Assembly (NCBI RefSeq): GCF_900109515.1
Contig: NZ_FOBD01000003.1
Coordinates: 248,001 to 312,000, forward strand
Direction of reading: 5' to 3'
DNA from: Paenibacillus sp. OK003
GTDB taxonomy: Bacteria > Bacillota > Bacilli > Paenibacillales > Paenibacillaceae
DNA: 64,000 nt
Position 1 is the first letter of the stretch, and the number at the start of each line of letters is the position of its first letter. The notes under the pieces were generated by a model. The model searched no databases and had not been told where the DNA came from. It saw only the letters and a program-made list of their open reading frames with translations. Both the position numbers and the translations under genes were made by a program. Positions 1 to 9,018 of the stretch are shown here, piece by piece.

Positions 1-1572
1 AATTTCAATCTCTACAATTTCACCCTTGTGGAGTTTTTCTTCACGATCAAAAGTATATGCAGGCACCTCATTCGTACTTTTTTCTTCATCAAGGTGTCTC
101 ATTGATACACGGAGACGACCATTGCTTCCTTTATATCTTAAAACACTTCCGCCGCGGTCTGTTAGATCATGCATCCTTGCAGTCATATTTGGAATTACAA
201 ACTGCTGAAGGTGATTACCATGTTTATCAAGCTTATAGAGATATACAAGTATATCCATATCATCGCTTCCATCAACTTCAACATATAGTTTTGCTTTAGG
301 ATAACCGACAAGTTCTGTCTTTTCCTCTGCTTTATAGAGGAATGATGCCTGTGCAAGAGATGCCTCACTGTCATACATTGCAGGTATATCTGTTTGTCCA
401 AGTGTTTCTGAAAGAGTACGAGTAACTCCATTAAGATACATCTTCTTGTACACCGTTCCTTCTGGTGGGAACGTTCTAGCCTCAATGCCCTCATAATGTC
501 CACCTTCAAAATCATGAAGCGCATACCGCACCACAGGTGTTTTCTCCCAGCCATTATCTATTCCCTTTAGGAAATGGTCGAAGAATTTAAGGCGGTCTTC
601 CTGCTGTTCTTCCTTGTAGAAATCCGGCCATTCCTGATTGTCATGGATACGAAGCCATTTGTTTTCCTTTGGCATATTTCTCCAAGCACGAAATGTGCCT
701 GGAGTGTGCAATGTATTGCTGTAACTTGCTACAACATATGCAGGGCAAGTTATATTCTCGAATTTAGCAATTTTATCCTCCCATAAGTCGCAGTTGGCAA
801 ATGGATATTTAAGCCCTTCATCATGTACATCTTCTCTCCTAACAGGTTCACCGGCATGTACATGGTTAACCTGCAGACGAGATGCAAAGTTTACATCAAG
901 TATACCACCGCGACGAATGAGGTCACGATAAGCATCTCCCAAGCCTTCCTCCGGATTTATTGCTGCAAGGTGAGGCGGCTGTTCAGCAGCAATGAACCAC
1001 TGGGAAAACGCAAGATACGAAGTACCGCTTGTAGCGACCTTTCCGTTACACCATTCCTGTTCTGCAAGCCATTCTATCAGATCATAGCAGTCACGAGCCT
1101 CTTGTGTACCAATCATATATATATCGCCTTCCGAATGTGCAATTCCTCTCGGATCAGGATTGCAAACTGCATAACCATGATTGCACCAGTAAGCGGGGTC
1201 ACTGCCTTCGAACTTATGAAGACCTGAAAGTTCGGAATCAGGTATACCAATCATACCAAAAAGATTTGTGTATCTTGGGGCTGTACCGGCTGCCTTTCCA
1301 TAAGGACTCCAAGAAATAATAACAGGAACCTTTTCTGCTCCAGAGGGGCGGAAAACATCAGTGTAGATGGTAACACCATCTCTAAGTTTTACCGGTACAT
1401 CTTTTTCTAAAATCACATCACACGGCAATGGCATAAAACGTTGATCTACTTGATAGCCTTTCTTTAGCTCCACTGTACCCGGGTTAAATTGGCTCAGTAT
1501 ACCGTGCTCAACTCCATCGTCGATATATTCAAATGATGGGTTGAATAACATCATTTCTTTTACTTTATCCAT
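1..1572 (-). CDS. CocE/NonD family hydrolase (X-Pro dipeptidyl-peptidase-like), partial at window edge
   Basis: An uninterrupted minus-strand reading frame of 524 codons runs from an ATG at 1572 off the left edge, so the 3' end is missing. An AAGGAGA ribosome site precedes the ATG. The order is that of CocE/NonD serine hydrolases: a strand with KLRDGVTIYTDVFRP, the oxyanion region SWSPYGK, an NPDPRGIAHSEGD stretch, the nucleophile elbow GTSYLAF near residue 180, and a C-terminal jelly-roll part (YPKAKLYVEVDGSDDMDIL). These enzymes cleave esters or amides, and the substrate cannot be read from sequence. No signal peptide is visible, so it is probably cytoplasmic. Family call is firm; function is not. 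Confidence 0.85.
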   Translation of the reverse strand, partial: MDKVKEMMLFNPSFEYIDDGVEHGILSQFNPGTVELKKGYQVDQRFMPLPCDVILEKDVPVKLRDGVTIYTDVFRPSGAEKVPVIISWSPYGKAAGTAPRYTNLFGMIGIPDSELSGLHKFEGSDPAYWCNHGYAVCNPDPRGIAHSEGDIYMIGTQEARDCYDLIEWLAEQEWCNGKVATSGTSYLAFSQWFIAAEQPPHLAAINPEEGLGDAYRDLIRRGGILDVNFASRLQVNHVHAGEPVRREDVHDEGLKYPFANCDLWEDKIAKFENITCPAYVVASYSNTLHTPGTFRAWRNMPKENKWLRIHDNQEWPDFYKEEQQEDRLKFFDHFLKGIDNGWEKTPVVRYALHDFEGGHYEGIEARTFPPEGTVYKKMYLNGVTRTLSETLGQTDIPAMYDSEASLAQASFLYKAEEKTELVGYPKAKLYVEVDGSDDMDILVYLYKLDKHGNHLQQFVIPNMTARMHDLTDRGGSVLRYKGSNGRLRVSMRHLDEEKSTNEVPAYTFDREEKLHKGEIVEIEI

Positions 1573-2033
1573 AGTTTCTTTCTCCTTAAAATTTAATTAT
1601 TTAGGCAATTGCGAAATCATTGAATTCATTGATTTAAAGAAATTGCATTCTTTGATTTATTGTAAAATTTTCTCTACGTTAGTTGATATCGTCCCCGTTC
1701 ATCAAAACGTTATTCGCATTTTAGAGAACCTCGTTTGGGGTAGCCGAAGAAATGTATGGAACCCATAAGTACCCTTAAGCTCAAAACAGTATTTTCAACT
1801 TTGCATGAAAACTCCGCTTATTTTATATCGAATTTTGCTTGGTTTTATATCCGTTTGAATTTTGCCTGTATTCCCTCCTAGATGATAAGTTCTAATAAAT
1901 GAACAACCTGTTGTTTATTACAATTCAAATTATAAAATTGGAGAAGTCCATGTTCAATAATTAAAAATGGCAAATGTGTTGGTTACGGAACACCTTTAAT
2001 CATTGTGTTGGATAAAATTAAGGAGGAATTTAC
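1573..2033. other. Intergenic region without recognisable gene
   Basis: This AT-rich stretch separates the hydrolase from the regulator remnant that follows. It must hold the hydrolase promoter on the minus strand, but I could not pick a convincing one. No coding frame with a ribosome site was seen. Confidence 0.5.
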
Positions 2034-2159
2034 TTGCGTAATATTAACCCTGATTTACGTGTCATTCGGACAAAAGAATCCATTCGACAAGCACAGATTT
2101 ACGTCCGTAAAGGTATACCTTTATGGACGGCAGAGAACGGAAAAATAATATTAGACTGA
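2034..2159 (+). pseudogene. TetR-family regulator remnant (N-terminus only)
   Basis: A strong AAGGAGG site precedes a TTG start. The 41-residue product begins RNINPDLRVIRTKESIRQA, which resembles the first helix of TetR-type proteins, then diverges and stops. No HTH core or ligand domain follows. The next 130 bases hold only short frames. I read it as the 5' stump of a deleted regulator. Whether the peptide is made is unknown. Confidence 0.35.
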
Positions 2160-2362
2160 TGATGCCTCATTAAGCTAGGCAGGATAACACAACAACGGGA
2201 AGAATACATTTAAGGAGATGTATGAGGACATACCTTTTAGTGAATTCAATTGCGAAAGCTGGACGATGGAAGAAATACTCAAAACGTAATTATGAAATTT
2301 ATACTCCAGAACAAGAAAAGCAATGGGGAACCTTGGTTATCTTGATGCGCTAAAATATTTAG

Positions 2363-2427
2363 CTATCGGGAAACGATAGTTAGTAAAAGCAAACTAGCTG
2401 CCGATCATTATGGTCGGCTGTTTTGTT
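2363..2427 (+). terminator. Double hairpin with T-rich tail
   Basis: First hairpin CTATCGGGAAACGATAG (2363-2379), second hairpin GCCGATC/GGTCGGC around 2400-2419, then TTTTGTT. The same two-hairpin design recurs at 29621-29687 with a compensating base-pair change in the first stem. No intact gene ends just upstream. Confidence 0.5.
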
Positions 2428-2805
2428 AAGTTAACAGGACACGCAGGTTAGACATAGGATGAAAGTATTACTATACTTCAATTTATAAGCCTTATTATGT
2501 ATCTCTCTTCACCGTTTGACAGTTGCAGTGGAATATGACGATGCAGTCAAAGGTGCCTTTGTTTAGTCTACAACTTTATTTTCCGAGTCTAATATTTTAT
2601 TTTATTTGAAGACAAGGAAAAAATCCTTTTACAAACATTGTCAGTGCGTTATAATACAATCACCAGGTGGATTACCCAACAAAAAAAAGTTGAATATTGT
2701 GATTAATCACTAAAGTCTACCATGTATATTTAGGTTGGGTTATCTCCTTTTCGCTCGTCATAATCTTGAGCCGCTTATTACATAATAAATATCGGAGGTA
2801 TTGTT
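2428..2805. other. Intergenic region and leader of the small peptide gene
   Basis: The first 200 bases hold nothing I recognise. The last 180 hold a promoter (2628-2655) and a leader of about 150 nt in which GGATTACCCAAC (from 2669) can pair over 7 bp with GTTGGGTTATC (from 2733). Confidence 0.45.
2628..2655 (+). promoter_or_regulatory. Sigma-A-type promoter for the small peptide gene
   Basis: TTTACA (2628-2633), a 16-nt spacer and a perfect TATAAT (2650-2655). It lies about 150 nt upstream of the ATG at 2806, leaving an unusually long leader for a 48-codon gene. Confidence 0.6.
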
Positions 2806-2952
2806 ATGGTCAAGAAGAAAATTTCCACAGCCCTCAGCGCAGCTTTAATCGTTTCTATGCTGGCTACTGGCGTAATAGTCGCTATCCAAGGTCAGACAAC
2901 GTTAGAAGTAGCGAAGTCAGCAGGGGATAAAAAGGTTGAAGTTATTAAATAG
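2806..2952 (+). CDS. Small secreted peptide precursor (Phr-like in layout)
   Basis: A 48-residue product starts at an ATG preceded by CGGAGG. It has a short basic N-terminus (MVKKK), a hydrophobic core of about 20 residues (ISTALSAALIVSMLATGVIV) and a small polar tail ending KKVEVIK. This is the layout of Sec-exported peptide precursors such as Phr signals of Rap-Phr systems. No Rap-like tetratricopeptide gene is adjacent, and the tail matches no Phr pentapeptide I know. It has its own consensus promoter, a long leader, and a repeat-borne terminator about 100 nt downstream, so it looks like a complete single-gene unit. The gene is likely real; a signalling role is inference. Confidence 0.6.
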   Translation: MVKKKISTALSAALIVSMLATGVIVAIQGQTTLEVAKSAGDKKVEVIK

Positions 2953-3013
2953 TTAATGAAAAAATTCAGACCTAGATGAAGTAAGAATAGAAAAATAAAT
3001 TATTAAAGAATCG

Positions 3014-3082
3014 TGTTGAGGGACAAGAACATAATCCCATTGGATGTCGCTATTTTAGCGGCTTTTTTTGTTTTATCGGTAC
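3014..3082 (+). repeat. Dispersed repeat, copy 1 (head plus terminator-like hairpin)
   Basis: The head TGTTGAGGGACAAGAACAT with a following ATCCC is joined to the hairpin GTCGCTATTTTAGCGGC and a run of seven T (3046-3069), then ATCGGTAC. The hairpin and T-run are a plausible intrinsic terminator for the peptide gene at 2806-2952. Same family as the copies near 6.3, 9.3, 20.8, 21.9, 29.8, 34.0 and 53.2-53.6 kb. Confidence 0.8.
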
Positions 3083-3343
3083 ATTTCTTATTTCAATATA
3101 ACTATAGAACAGTGTTTCATTCAAAACAATGAAATTTGTTCATATATGAGGAACTGGAGTATGATGGGGGAAGGCAAGGCTGATCATCACCATATAAATA
3201 ATTTTATTTTTATTGTTAACCATACAGGTAAAGAGTTACCAAGAACCTAATGTTTTTCTTTTTAGCTATTGTTCTAAAAATTGTCCTTGGAAATTTCCTG
3301 TAAAATCAATGCCACATAACTTCCTTGAAGGGGGATATCTGTT
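3083..3343. other. Intergenic region upstream of fbp
   Basis: It contains the fbp ribosome site (GAAGGGGGA, from 3327). No gene with a ribosome site was seen. A short frame here lies mostly in repeat-derived sequence and is not convincing. Confidence 0.5.
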
Positions 3344-5275
3344 TTGGATGAGCAGTTTCTAGATTTATTGGCCGAGAAATATGATACAGAAGAAAAAATC
3401 ATAACAGAGATCATCAACCTTGAAGCGATCTCCAATCTTCCGAAGGGAACCGAGCATTTTGTCAGTGATTTGCATGGGGAGTTCCAGGCTTTTCAGCATG
3501 TATTAAGAAACGGTTCGGGTACCGTCAAAGAGAAAATCAAAGAATTATTCCGGGAGGATTGGACGGATCAAGAAATCAATGATTTTGCGGCGTTGGTTTA
3601 TTATCCGGAAGAAAAAATACAGCTGGTTATAGGGGAACTCAGCAATAAACAGGCTTTGAACCAGTGGTATAGACAAACGATTGAACACATGCTTAAGCTT
3701 ATTTCTTATGCCTCTTCCAAGTATACGCGCTCGAAATTGCGTAAAGCTCTGCCGGAGCAGTATGTATATATTGTAGAAGAGCTTCTATACAAGACGGATT
3801 CGACCAACAATAAGGATCCTTATTATGAGGAAATATATCGGCAAATTATATCCTTGGGCCAGGCGGACAAGCTCATTATCGGCCTTGCTTATACAACCCA
3901 GCACCTGGTGGTTGACCATCTTCATGTGGTTGGAGATATCTATGACCGGGGGCCGGACCCCGACAAAATTATGGATACGCTAATCAACTACCATTCTGTA
4001 GACATTCAGTGGGGGAACCATGATGTCCTTTGGATCGGTGCCTACGCGGGTTCTCTGGTCTGCCTTGCAAATATTATCCGAATCTGTGCCAGATACGACA
4101 ATCTGGACATCATTGAAGATGTGTACGGAATCAATCTACGCCCACTGCTAAACTTGGCGGAGAAATACTATGAAGACAATCCGATCTTCAGACCTAAGCT
4201 ACAGGCTGGCCATAACATATCGGAGCAGGAAATTCTGCAGATCACCAAAATTCACCAAGCCATTGCCATGATCCAGTTTAAACTTGAAATCCCGATTATC
4301 AAGAGACGCCCCTACTTTAATATGTCTGAAAGACTTTTGCTGGAGCAGATTAATTACGACAAAAATGAAATTAAAATCTGCGGGAATACGTACCAGTTGG
4401 AAAACACCTGTTTCGCCACCGTAAATCCGCAGAACCCTGAACAATTGCTGGAGGAAGAACGCCAGGTGATGGAAAAGCTGCTGTTCTCCGTTCAGCATTC
4501 CGAAAAGCTGGCCAGACATATGAATTTTCTTATGAAAAAAGGTAGCCTTTATTTAAAATACAACGGGAATTTGTTAATCCACGGCTGTATTCCTTTGGAT
4601 GAAGAAGGAAATATGGAGGAAATGCAGATTGAAGACAAGACATATTCGGGCCGTCAATTGCTTGATGTCTTTGAAGATTATTTACGTTACGCCTTTGCCC
4701 ATCCGGAAGAGACAGAGGATCTGGCGACGGATATGGTATGGTACATCTGGACAGGGGAATGTTCCTCGCTCTTTGGAAAGAGAGAAATGACCACTTTTGA
4801 ACGGTATTTTATCCAAGATAAAGAAGCACATAAGGAGAGAAAGAATCCTTATTACCATTTACGTGAAAATGAAGAGATCTGTCGAAAAATCTTGCAGGAG
4901 TTTGATTTGAACCCGGATCATGGACATGTCATTAACGGCCACACGCCAGTCAAAGAAAGTCGTGGAGAGAGCCCTGTTAAAGCAAACGGAAAAATGATCG
5001 TGATTGACGGCGGTTTTTCCAAAGCCTATCAATCCACAACGGGCATTGCCGGATATACCTTGTTGTACAATTCGTTTGGCATGCAGCTCGTCGCCCATCA
5101 GAAATTTAATTCAAAAGAAGATGTGTTATGTAACGGAACAGACGTGTTATCTCTAAAAAGATTGGTGGACAAAGAACTGGAGCGGAAGCTGGTGAGGGAA
5201 ACCAATGTCGGGGATAAGTTGCTGCAGAAAATCTCAAATCTGAAGGATCTACTAGACTATCGCTACATGAAATGA
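3344..5275 (+). CDS. fbp: Fructose-1,6-bisphosphatase, class III
   Basis: The 643-residue product has the length and signatures of Firmicutes class III FBPase, which removes the 1-phosphate of fructose-1,6-bisphosphate in gluconeogenesis. Metallophosphatase motifs are clear: SDLHGEF at residues 41-47, [11 protein letters not shown] near 197, WGNHD near 222, and the C-terminal NGHTPVKE near 530 followed by a GGFSKAYQ loop. The start is a TTG, chosen because GAAGGGGGA lies at the right distance and the nearby ATG is out of frame. It is a single gene closed by a hairpin terminator at 5342. No truncation or frameshift is seen. Confidence 0.97.
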   Translation: MDEQFLDLLAEKYDTEEKIITEIINLEAISNLPKGTEHFVSDLHGEFQAFQHVLRNGSGTVKEKIKELFREDWTDQEINDFAALVYYPEEKIQLVIGELSNKQALNQWYRQTIEHMLKLISYASSKYTRSKLRKALPEQYVYIVEELLYKTDSTNNKDPYYEEIYRQIISLGQADKLIIGLAYTTQHLVVDHLHVVGDIYDRGPDPDKIMDTLINYHSVDIQWGNHDVLWIGAYAGSLVCLANIIRICARYDNLDIIEDVYGINLRPLLNLAEKYYEDNPIFRPKLQAGHNISEQEILQITKIHQAIAMIQFKLEIPIIKRRPYFNMSERLLLEQINYDKNEIKICGNTYQLENTCFATVNPQNPEQLLEEERQVMEKLLFSVQHSEKLARHMNFLMKKGSLYLKYNGNLLIHGCIPLDEEGNMEEMQIEDKTYSGRQLLDVFEDYLRYAFAHPEETEDLATDMVWYIWTGECSSLFGKREMTTFERYFIQDKEAHKERKNPYYHLRENEEICRKILQEFDLNPDHGHVINGHTPVKESRGESPVKANGKMIVIDGGFSKAYQSTTGIAGYTLLYNSFGMQLVAHQKFNSKEDVLCNGTDVLSLKRLVDKELERKLVRETNVGDKLLQKISNLKDLLDYRYMK

Positions 5276-5341
5276 AACGATTGCTAAAAGTACACACCCG
5301 GATCAACCGTTTGAGTGCAATTTGATGTAGACGCTCGTATT

Positions 5342-5385
5342 GGGCAGGGTAGTAATAATTCCCTGCCTGTGCGAGCCTTTCTTTT
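5342..5385 (+). terminator. Rho-independent terminator after fbp
   Basis: GGCAGGG and CCCTGCC form a perfect 7-bp stem about 70 nt after the fbp stop, followed by a T-rich tract. Confidence 0.75.
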
Positions 5386-5420
5386 ACGTTTTTATAGAAG
5401 CTAATAAATAGGTTCGTTGT

Positions 5421-5746
5421 TTATTTTTTAGCCATTCCCTGTTTGTTTAAATATGCTAGCATATAAGGTGCTTGGCTTCTTTCGAGATGTTCCTCAATAT
5501 GATCTGTCCAACCCTTAACTTTTTTCACTGTAAAAGGGGCAGCCACAGGCCGGTTTTGGTAATTTCATTAATATTAATCCTCACTGCACCTATATATACA
5601 CCACCAAGTCCCATAGACTCTGCTGCTTCCTCGATATAAGGCTGATTTGCAGAAAGTTGCATTACCTTTTTCCGAAGATTTGGATCCGTAATCCGAATAA
5701 TTGAAACAACTTGTGAACCCATAGATGGATTTGAGAAAGAGTTCAT
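5421..5746 (-). pseudogene. NfsA-type nitroreductase remnant (internal deletion and frameshift)
   Basis: Minus-strand pieces match the order of NADPH-dependent NfsA-like nitroreductases. The first is SQVVSIIRITDP..ANQPYIEEAAE, normally residues 40-80. It is joined directly to AESMGLGGVYIGAVR, normally residues 110-130, so a block is missing. After a frameshift the C-terminus continues in another frame as WTDHIEEHLERSQAP and ends LNKQGMAKK at 5421. There is no intact start. It is transcribed away from an HxlR remnant, the usual regulator-enzyme pairing for such genes. Confidence 0.7.
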
Positions 5747-5765
5747 CCAAAGGGAAAGAGAACTT

Positions 5766-6065
5766 TACAGTATTGCTTATACGCAAAATATACTTTATGG
5801 TCGTTGGAAATATCTAATAATTTGGTTTTTGAAGACCCAAAAACGCCGCCACAGTGAAATTAAAGTTTTTTTGAACAATATCTCTCAAGGTTCGCTCACA
5901 AAGCAACTTCGAGAGCTAGAAGCTGATGGGGTAGTTAAGCGCGAAGTTTATCCTGAAGTCCCTATGCGGGTTGAATATTCGCTAACAACCAAAGGCACTT
6001 TACTTCTTCCTATAATTGAATTGATGGGGAAAACCCTTACAATGATCGACCGTTTAGGGGAGTAG
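5766..6065 (+). pseudogene. HxlR-family regulator, 5' truncated
   Basis: The frame reads RELYSIAYTQNILYGRWKYL before the first usable start (TTG at 5829) and continues through the winged-helix core: SQGSLTKQLRELEADGVVKR and the wing EVYPEVPMRVEYSLT. The usual ATG and ribosome site are absent, because the frame runs back into the nitroreductase remnant. The two genes therefore appear fused by a deletion that removed their shared promoter. HxlR proteins are redox- or electrophile-responsive DNA-binding dimers. A product from 5829 would lack the first helices and part of the HTH. Confidence 0.65.
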
Positions 6066-6512
6066 GCTGAGGTATCTAATTTTGAGAAACGATATTACGA
6101 ATTGCAGCAAAAGCTGACAAACAGTATTACAAAAACGGATTCGATAAATTGGTCATTAATGGCGGCAAGGTATTCTTAACCCTTAGCCTAATTAACACCT
6201 CTTTAGGAGATAGAAGTGTGGCACAATCTAGGTGAGCACCTCACTTTTAATAAACTCAGAAACTGTTGAGGGACAAGAACATACTCCCATTGCCGATTAG
6301 GTAGATCTCTAAAATTTATTTTGAGCTCATTCAGTACTTTACATGCCCATTAACTATACACGAACAAACATTTTAATTTGATTATTTTTTGCATAATTTT
6401 ATCCTAGTAGTTAAAAATAAGTAAGGATAATATTCATGAACGCTCAGTGAATAGATATAAATAATTGGGAATAGCACGTAAAAGGCTATTAGCTTAAAGG
6501 AGTGTTATAAAA
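6066..6512. other. Intergenic region with one dispersed repeat
   Basis: It holds repeat copy 2 (6264-6312) and about 190 bases upstream of it with short, broken frames. The quinone reductase-like gene has its AAAGGAG site at 6497. Confidence 0.5.
6264..6312 (+). repeat. Dispersed repeat, copy 2 (short form)
   Basis: The head TGTTGAGGGACAAGAACAT is followed by CTCCCATTGCCGATTAGG and a tail ending ATCTCTAA. It is the 48-bp short form. The tail palindrome is degraded compared with the copy ending at 53570. Confidence 0.8.
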
Positions 6513-7448
6513 ATGAAAGCAGTTGTGATTAATCAATATGGAAGTAAAGAAGAGTTAGTTGAGCAGGAAGTGAATAAACCAAGTCCAGAAGCCAATCAAG
6601 TAGTTGTAAAACTAGAGGCTACATCCATTAATCCAATCGATTGGAAATTAAGAGAGGGTTACTTGAAAGAAATGTTTGATTGGGAATTTCCTATTATCTT
6701 AGGTTGGGATGCAGCTGGAGTCATATCTGATATTGGTTCAAACGTTACGAAGTGGAAAGTGGGGGACCGAGTATTCAGTCGTCCAGAAACAACTCGTTTC
6801 GGTACGTATGCTGAGTATACAGCAGTTGATGAGCAGCTACTGGCAAAACTACCCGATTCAATCTCATATGAGCAGGCTGCGGCTGTACCTTTAGCAGGTT
6901 TAACAGCATGGCAGGCATTGTTTACTCATGGCCATTTAAAAGAAGGTGAAACTGTACTTATTCACGCTGGCGCTGGTGGTGTAGGTATTTATGCCATTCA
7001 ATTAGCAAAGTATGCCGGCGCTCATGTTATTACAACAGCAAGTGAAAAAAATCATGAACTTCTTTATTCATTAGGTGCTGATCAAGTCATTGATTACAAA
7101 AAGGAAAACTTTGAAGAAATTCTAAAAGATATCGATTTAGTGTTCGACACGATGGGTGGAGAAGTAGCCGAGAATAGCTATAAGGTGCTTAAGCCAAATA
7201 CCGGAAGACTGATTACCATTGTTGGTGAACCCAATCATGATACTGCTAAGTCTCACAATGTATCGGCAAAGGGGATTTGGCTACAGCCAGATGGTGATCA
7301 ATTGCAGAGAATGGCAGATCTGATGGAACAGAAAAAGATTAAGTCGATTGTAGGGGCAACATTCCCGTTTAGTAGACAGGGTATTTATGATGCACATGCT
7401 TTGAGCGAAACTCACCACGCTGTAGGCAAAATTGTCATAACGTTTTAA
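6513..7448 (+). CDS. NADPH:quinone reductase-like MDR oxidoreductase
   Basis: This 311-residue medium-chain dehydrogenase/reductase has the GroES-like N-terminal half (SINPIDWKLREGYL, LGWDAAGVI) and a Rossmann half with HAGAGGVGIYAIQLAK near residue 150. The cysteine and histidine ligands of zinc alcohol dehydrogenases are missing, which places it with the zinc-free quinone/enone reductases. Such enzymes use NADPH to reduce quinones or reactive enals. The ATG has AAAGGAG upstream. It is a single gene between two repeat copies, closed by a terminator at 7548. Subfamily and substrate are uncertain. Confidence 0.9.
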   Translation: MKAVVINQYGSKEELVEQEVNKPSPEANQVVVKLEATSINPIDWKLREGYLKEMFDWEFPIILGWDAAGVISDIGSNVTKWKVGDRVFSRPETTRFGTYAEYTAVDEQLLAKLPDSISYEQAAAVPLAGLTAWQALFTHGHLKEGETVLIHAGAGGVGIYAIQLAKYAGAHVITTASEKNHELLYSLGADQVIDYKKENFEEILKDIDLVFDTMGGEVAENSYKVLKPNTGRLITIVGEPNHDTAKSHNVSAKGIWLQPDGDQLQRMADLMEQKKIKSIVGATFPFSRQGIYDAHALSETHHAVGKIVITF

Positions 7449-7492
7449 AAAGGAGACTGGGGAAAAAAACGATAAACATTAAAATAGGCAAC

Positions 7493-7515
7493 TGTCGAGG
7501 GATAAGAACTTCCTT
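7493..7515 (+). repeat. Dispersed repeat, copy 3 (head fragment)
   Basis: Only the head TGTCGAGGGATAAGAACTTC is recognisable. The tail palindrome is missing. Confidence 0.6.
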
Positions 7516-7547
7516 AGTATGTGCGGAAAGCCAGCTGTTGATAAAAT

Positions 7548-7591
7548 AAAACAAACCGTCGTGTAATGAAACACCCTTCGGTTTGTTTTGA
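7548..7591 (+). terminator. Rho-independent terminator
   Basis: AAAACAAACCG (7548-7558) pairs perfectly with CGGTTTGTTTT (7579-7589). It closes the MDR gene. The A-rich left arm could also serve transcripts from the minus strand. Confidence 0.75.
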
Positions 7592-7740
7592 CCTTGCCAG
7601 AATATATATCTATTGTCTATAAAAAAAGTAACCTGGAACGTTAGACAAAGCCTATCCAGTACCGGACGATTCCAAACAGCTTTGCATCATGAATCTAGAA
7701 GAGGTTAGCTCCCAAAAAAATGTTAACTGTCATTGTAAAT

Positions 7741-8166
7741 TTACAGATCTTTCAGATTAAATTGTATGCGTGTAAGCATGTCGGTCATCATTGCAACTTC
7801 TTCTTCACTGAAATCCAGTATCATCTGATGGACGAACTGGTTTCGATCCTGTTTGAAATTGGCGATATGCGTTAGCCCTTGTTCTGTTAACCGGACGAAG
7901 GTTTCCCGATAATCGTCGGGGTTTTTTCTTCGTGACACCAAACCGTCTGCTTCCAGTTGCTTCAAATGGCGTGTAATAGCAGCACTGTCAATATGAATGG
8001 CCTTCTGCAAATGGCTTTGTGTAACTTCTTCATGAAGATAGAGATGATACAGCAGAACGTATCGTGAGGAACTGATCCCCGTACAACGTTCAAATTTAGG
8101 TTTCAGCTGATTGCTTATGTTTTTAAGTAATATTAATAAGGTTTCTTGTTCCAGCGAACAATCCAT
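7741..8166 (-). CDS. MarR-family transcriptional regulator
   Basis: The 141-residue product starts at an ATG (8166) preceded by AAGGAGGGG. An in-frame ATG further upstream lacks a ribosome site. The winged helix is clear: VTQSHLQKAIHIDSAAITRH, KQLEADGLVSRR and the wing NPDDYRETFVRLTEQG. MarR proteins repress as dimers and are released by small molecules or oxidants. The next gene upstream, in the same direction, encodes a nitroreductase. The two resemble quinone- or electrophile-responsive MarR/nitroreductase pairs such as MhqR-type systems of Bacillus. The effector is unknown. Confidence 0.92.
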   Translation of the reverse strand: MDCSLEQETLLILLKNISNQLKPKFERCTGISSSRYVLLYHLYLHEEVTQSHLQKAIHIDSAAITRHLKQLEADGLVSRRKNPDDYRETFVRLTEQGLTHIANFKQDRNQFVHQMILDFSEEEVAMMTDMLTRIQFNLKDL

Positions 8167-8310
8167 GTTTGCCCCTCCTTGAATGGTGCCGAATGTCTTG
8201 GAAAGCATCATGATAACAAGGGCAGATTTCTTCCAAGACATTCAGCAGCTAAAGGCAACTATATCACAATGTGGAGACTACTCGCACTATCGCATGAAGA
8301 CAGTTTTGAT

Positions 8311-8949
8311 TTAAGCCCAAAACGTGGTCTCTTCGGCTGGCATGCGGTAGGAGGTGTATCCCTCGCTTGTAGCTTTTCCAATTGTCAGTAGCATGACTGG
8401 TACATAGCGTTCTTTATCCAAGCCAAACACCTCGGCAATTTGATCTTTTTCATAACCGCCGATTGGATTGGTGTCATACCCATGCGCACGGGCAACCAGC
8501 ATCAATTGCATAGAAACCAGACCGGCATCAAGCATAATGACATCGTTCATTTCAGCATCGGACATGTTGTTATAGATCGGTTTGAATGCGTTCAACTGAA
8601 AGTCCTTAACATCTTGTGGCATTAAGCCATGCTCAACAGCTTTTCCATAGATGTTTTCTGCATAATCGAAATTGTTTTTGTCCGCAAACACGGCAATGAC
8701 AGCAGAAGCTTGAGCGACTTTTTCTTTGTTGAAGCGGGACAGTGGGACGAGTTTTTCTTTTCCCTCTGGAGTATCCACCACAAGGAAGCGCCAAGGCTGC
8801 ATGTTGATGGAGGAAGGGGCAGTGCTAGCTTCATTAATGATTTGAGTCATTTCTTCCCTGCTGATTATTACGGATGAATCGTATGTCTTAATGGAACGGC
8901 GTCCGTAAATAATTTTGTTAAAATCGTTTGTTTGTTGGTATGGTTTCAT
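8311..8949 (-). CDS. Nitroreductase-family NAD(P)H-dependent FMN oxidoreductase
   Basis: The start is taken as the ATG at 8949 behind AGGGAG, giving 212 residues. Nitroreductase signatures are present: YGRRSIKTYDSS near the N-terminus (FMN phosphate contact), the APSSINMQPWRFLVV loop, and GYEKDQIAEVFGL toward the C-terminus. Such FMN enzymes reduce nitro groups, quinones or enals. It is transcribed from a region with two MarR-like half-sites (8992-9018) and is followed by the marR gene on the same strand, so a shared, self-regulated transcript is likely. The residue pattern resembles YodC/MhqN-type proteins, but I do not assign a symbol. Confidence 0.92.
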   Translation of the reverse strand: MKPYQQTNDFNKIIYGRRSIKTYDSSVIISREEMTQIINEASTAPSSINMQPWRFLVVDTPEGKEKLVPLSRFNKEKVAQASAVIAVFADKNNFDYAENIYGKAVEHGLMPQDVKDFQLNAFKPIYNNMSDAEMNDVIMLDAGLVSMQLMLVARAHGYDTNPIGGYEKDQIAEVFGLDKERYVPVMLLTIGKATSEGYTSYRMPAEETTFWA

Positions 8950-8991
8950 AATAATTAACTCTCCCTTTATATTTTGTTGAGGCATCAATGT

Positions 8992-9018
8992 TTGACTAGT
9001 CAATTGTTGATAAGTCAA
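8992..9018. promoter_or_regulatory. Putative MarR operator, two sites
   Basis: TTGACTAGTCAA (8992-9003) is a perfect 12-bp palindrome. A second near-copy, TTGATAAGTCAA, lies at 9007-9018, 15 bp on. They sit 43 bp upstream of the nitroreductase start, where a repressor would block transcription. Confidence 0.55.

Noticed and set aside
195..554. 119-codon minus-strand frame in the hydrolase region
   Set aside because: Out of frame with the long uninterrupted hydrolase reading frame, which has clear family motifs.
3068..3250. 60-codon frame downstream of repeat copy 1
   Set aside because: No ribosome site, begins inside the repeat, and the composition is that of AT-rich noncoding DNA.
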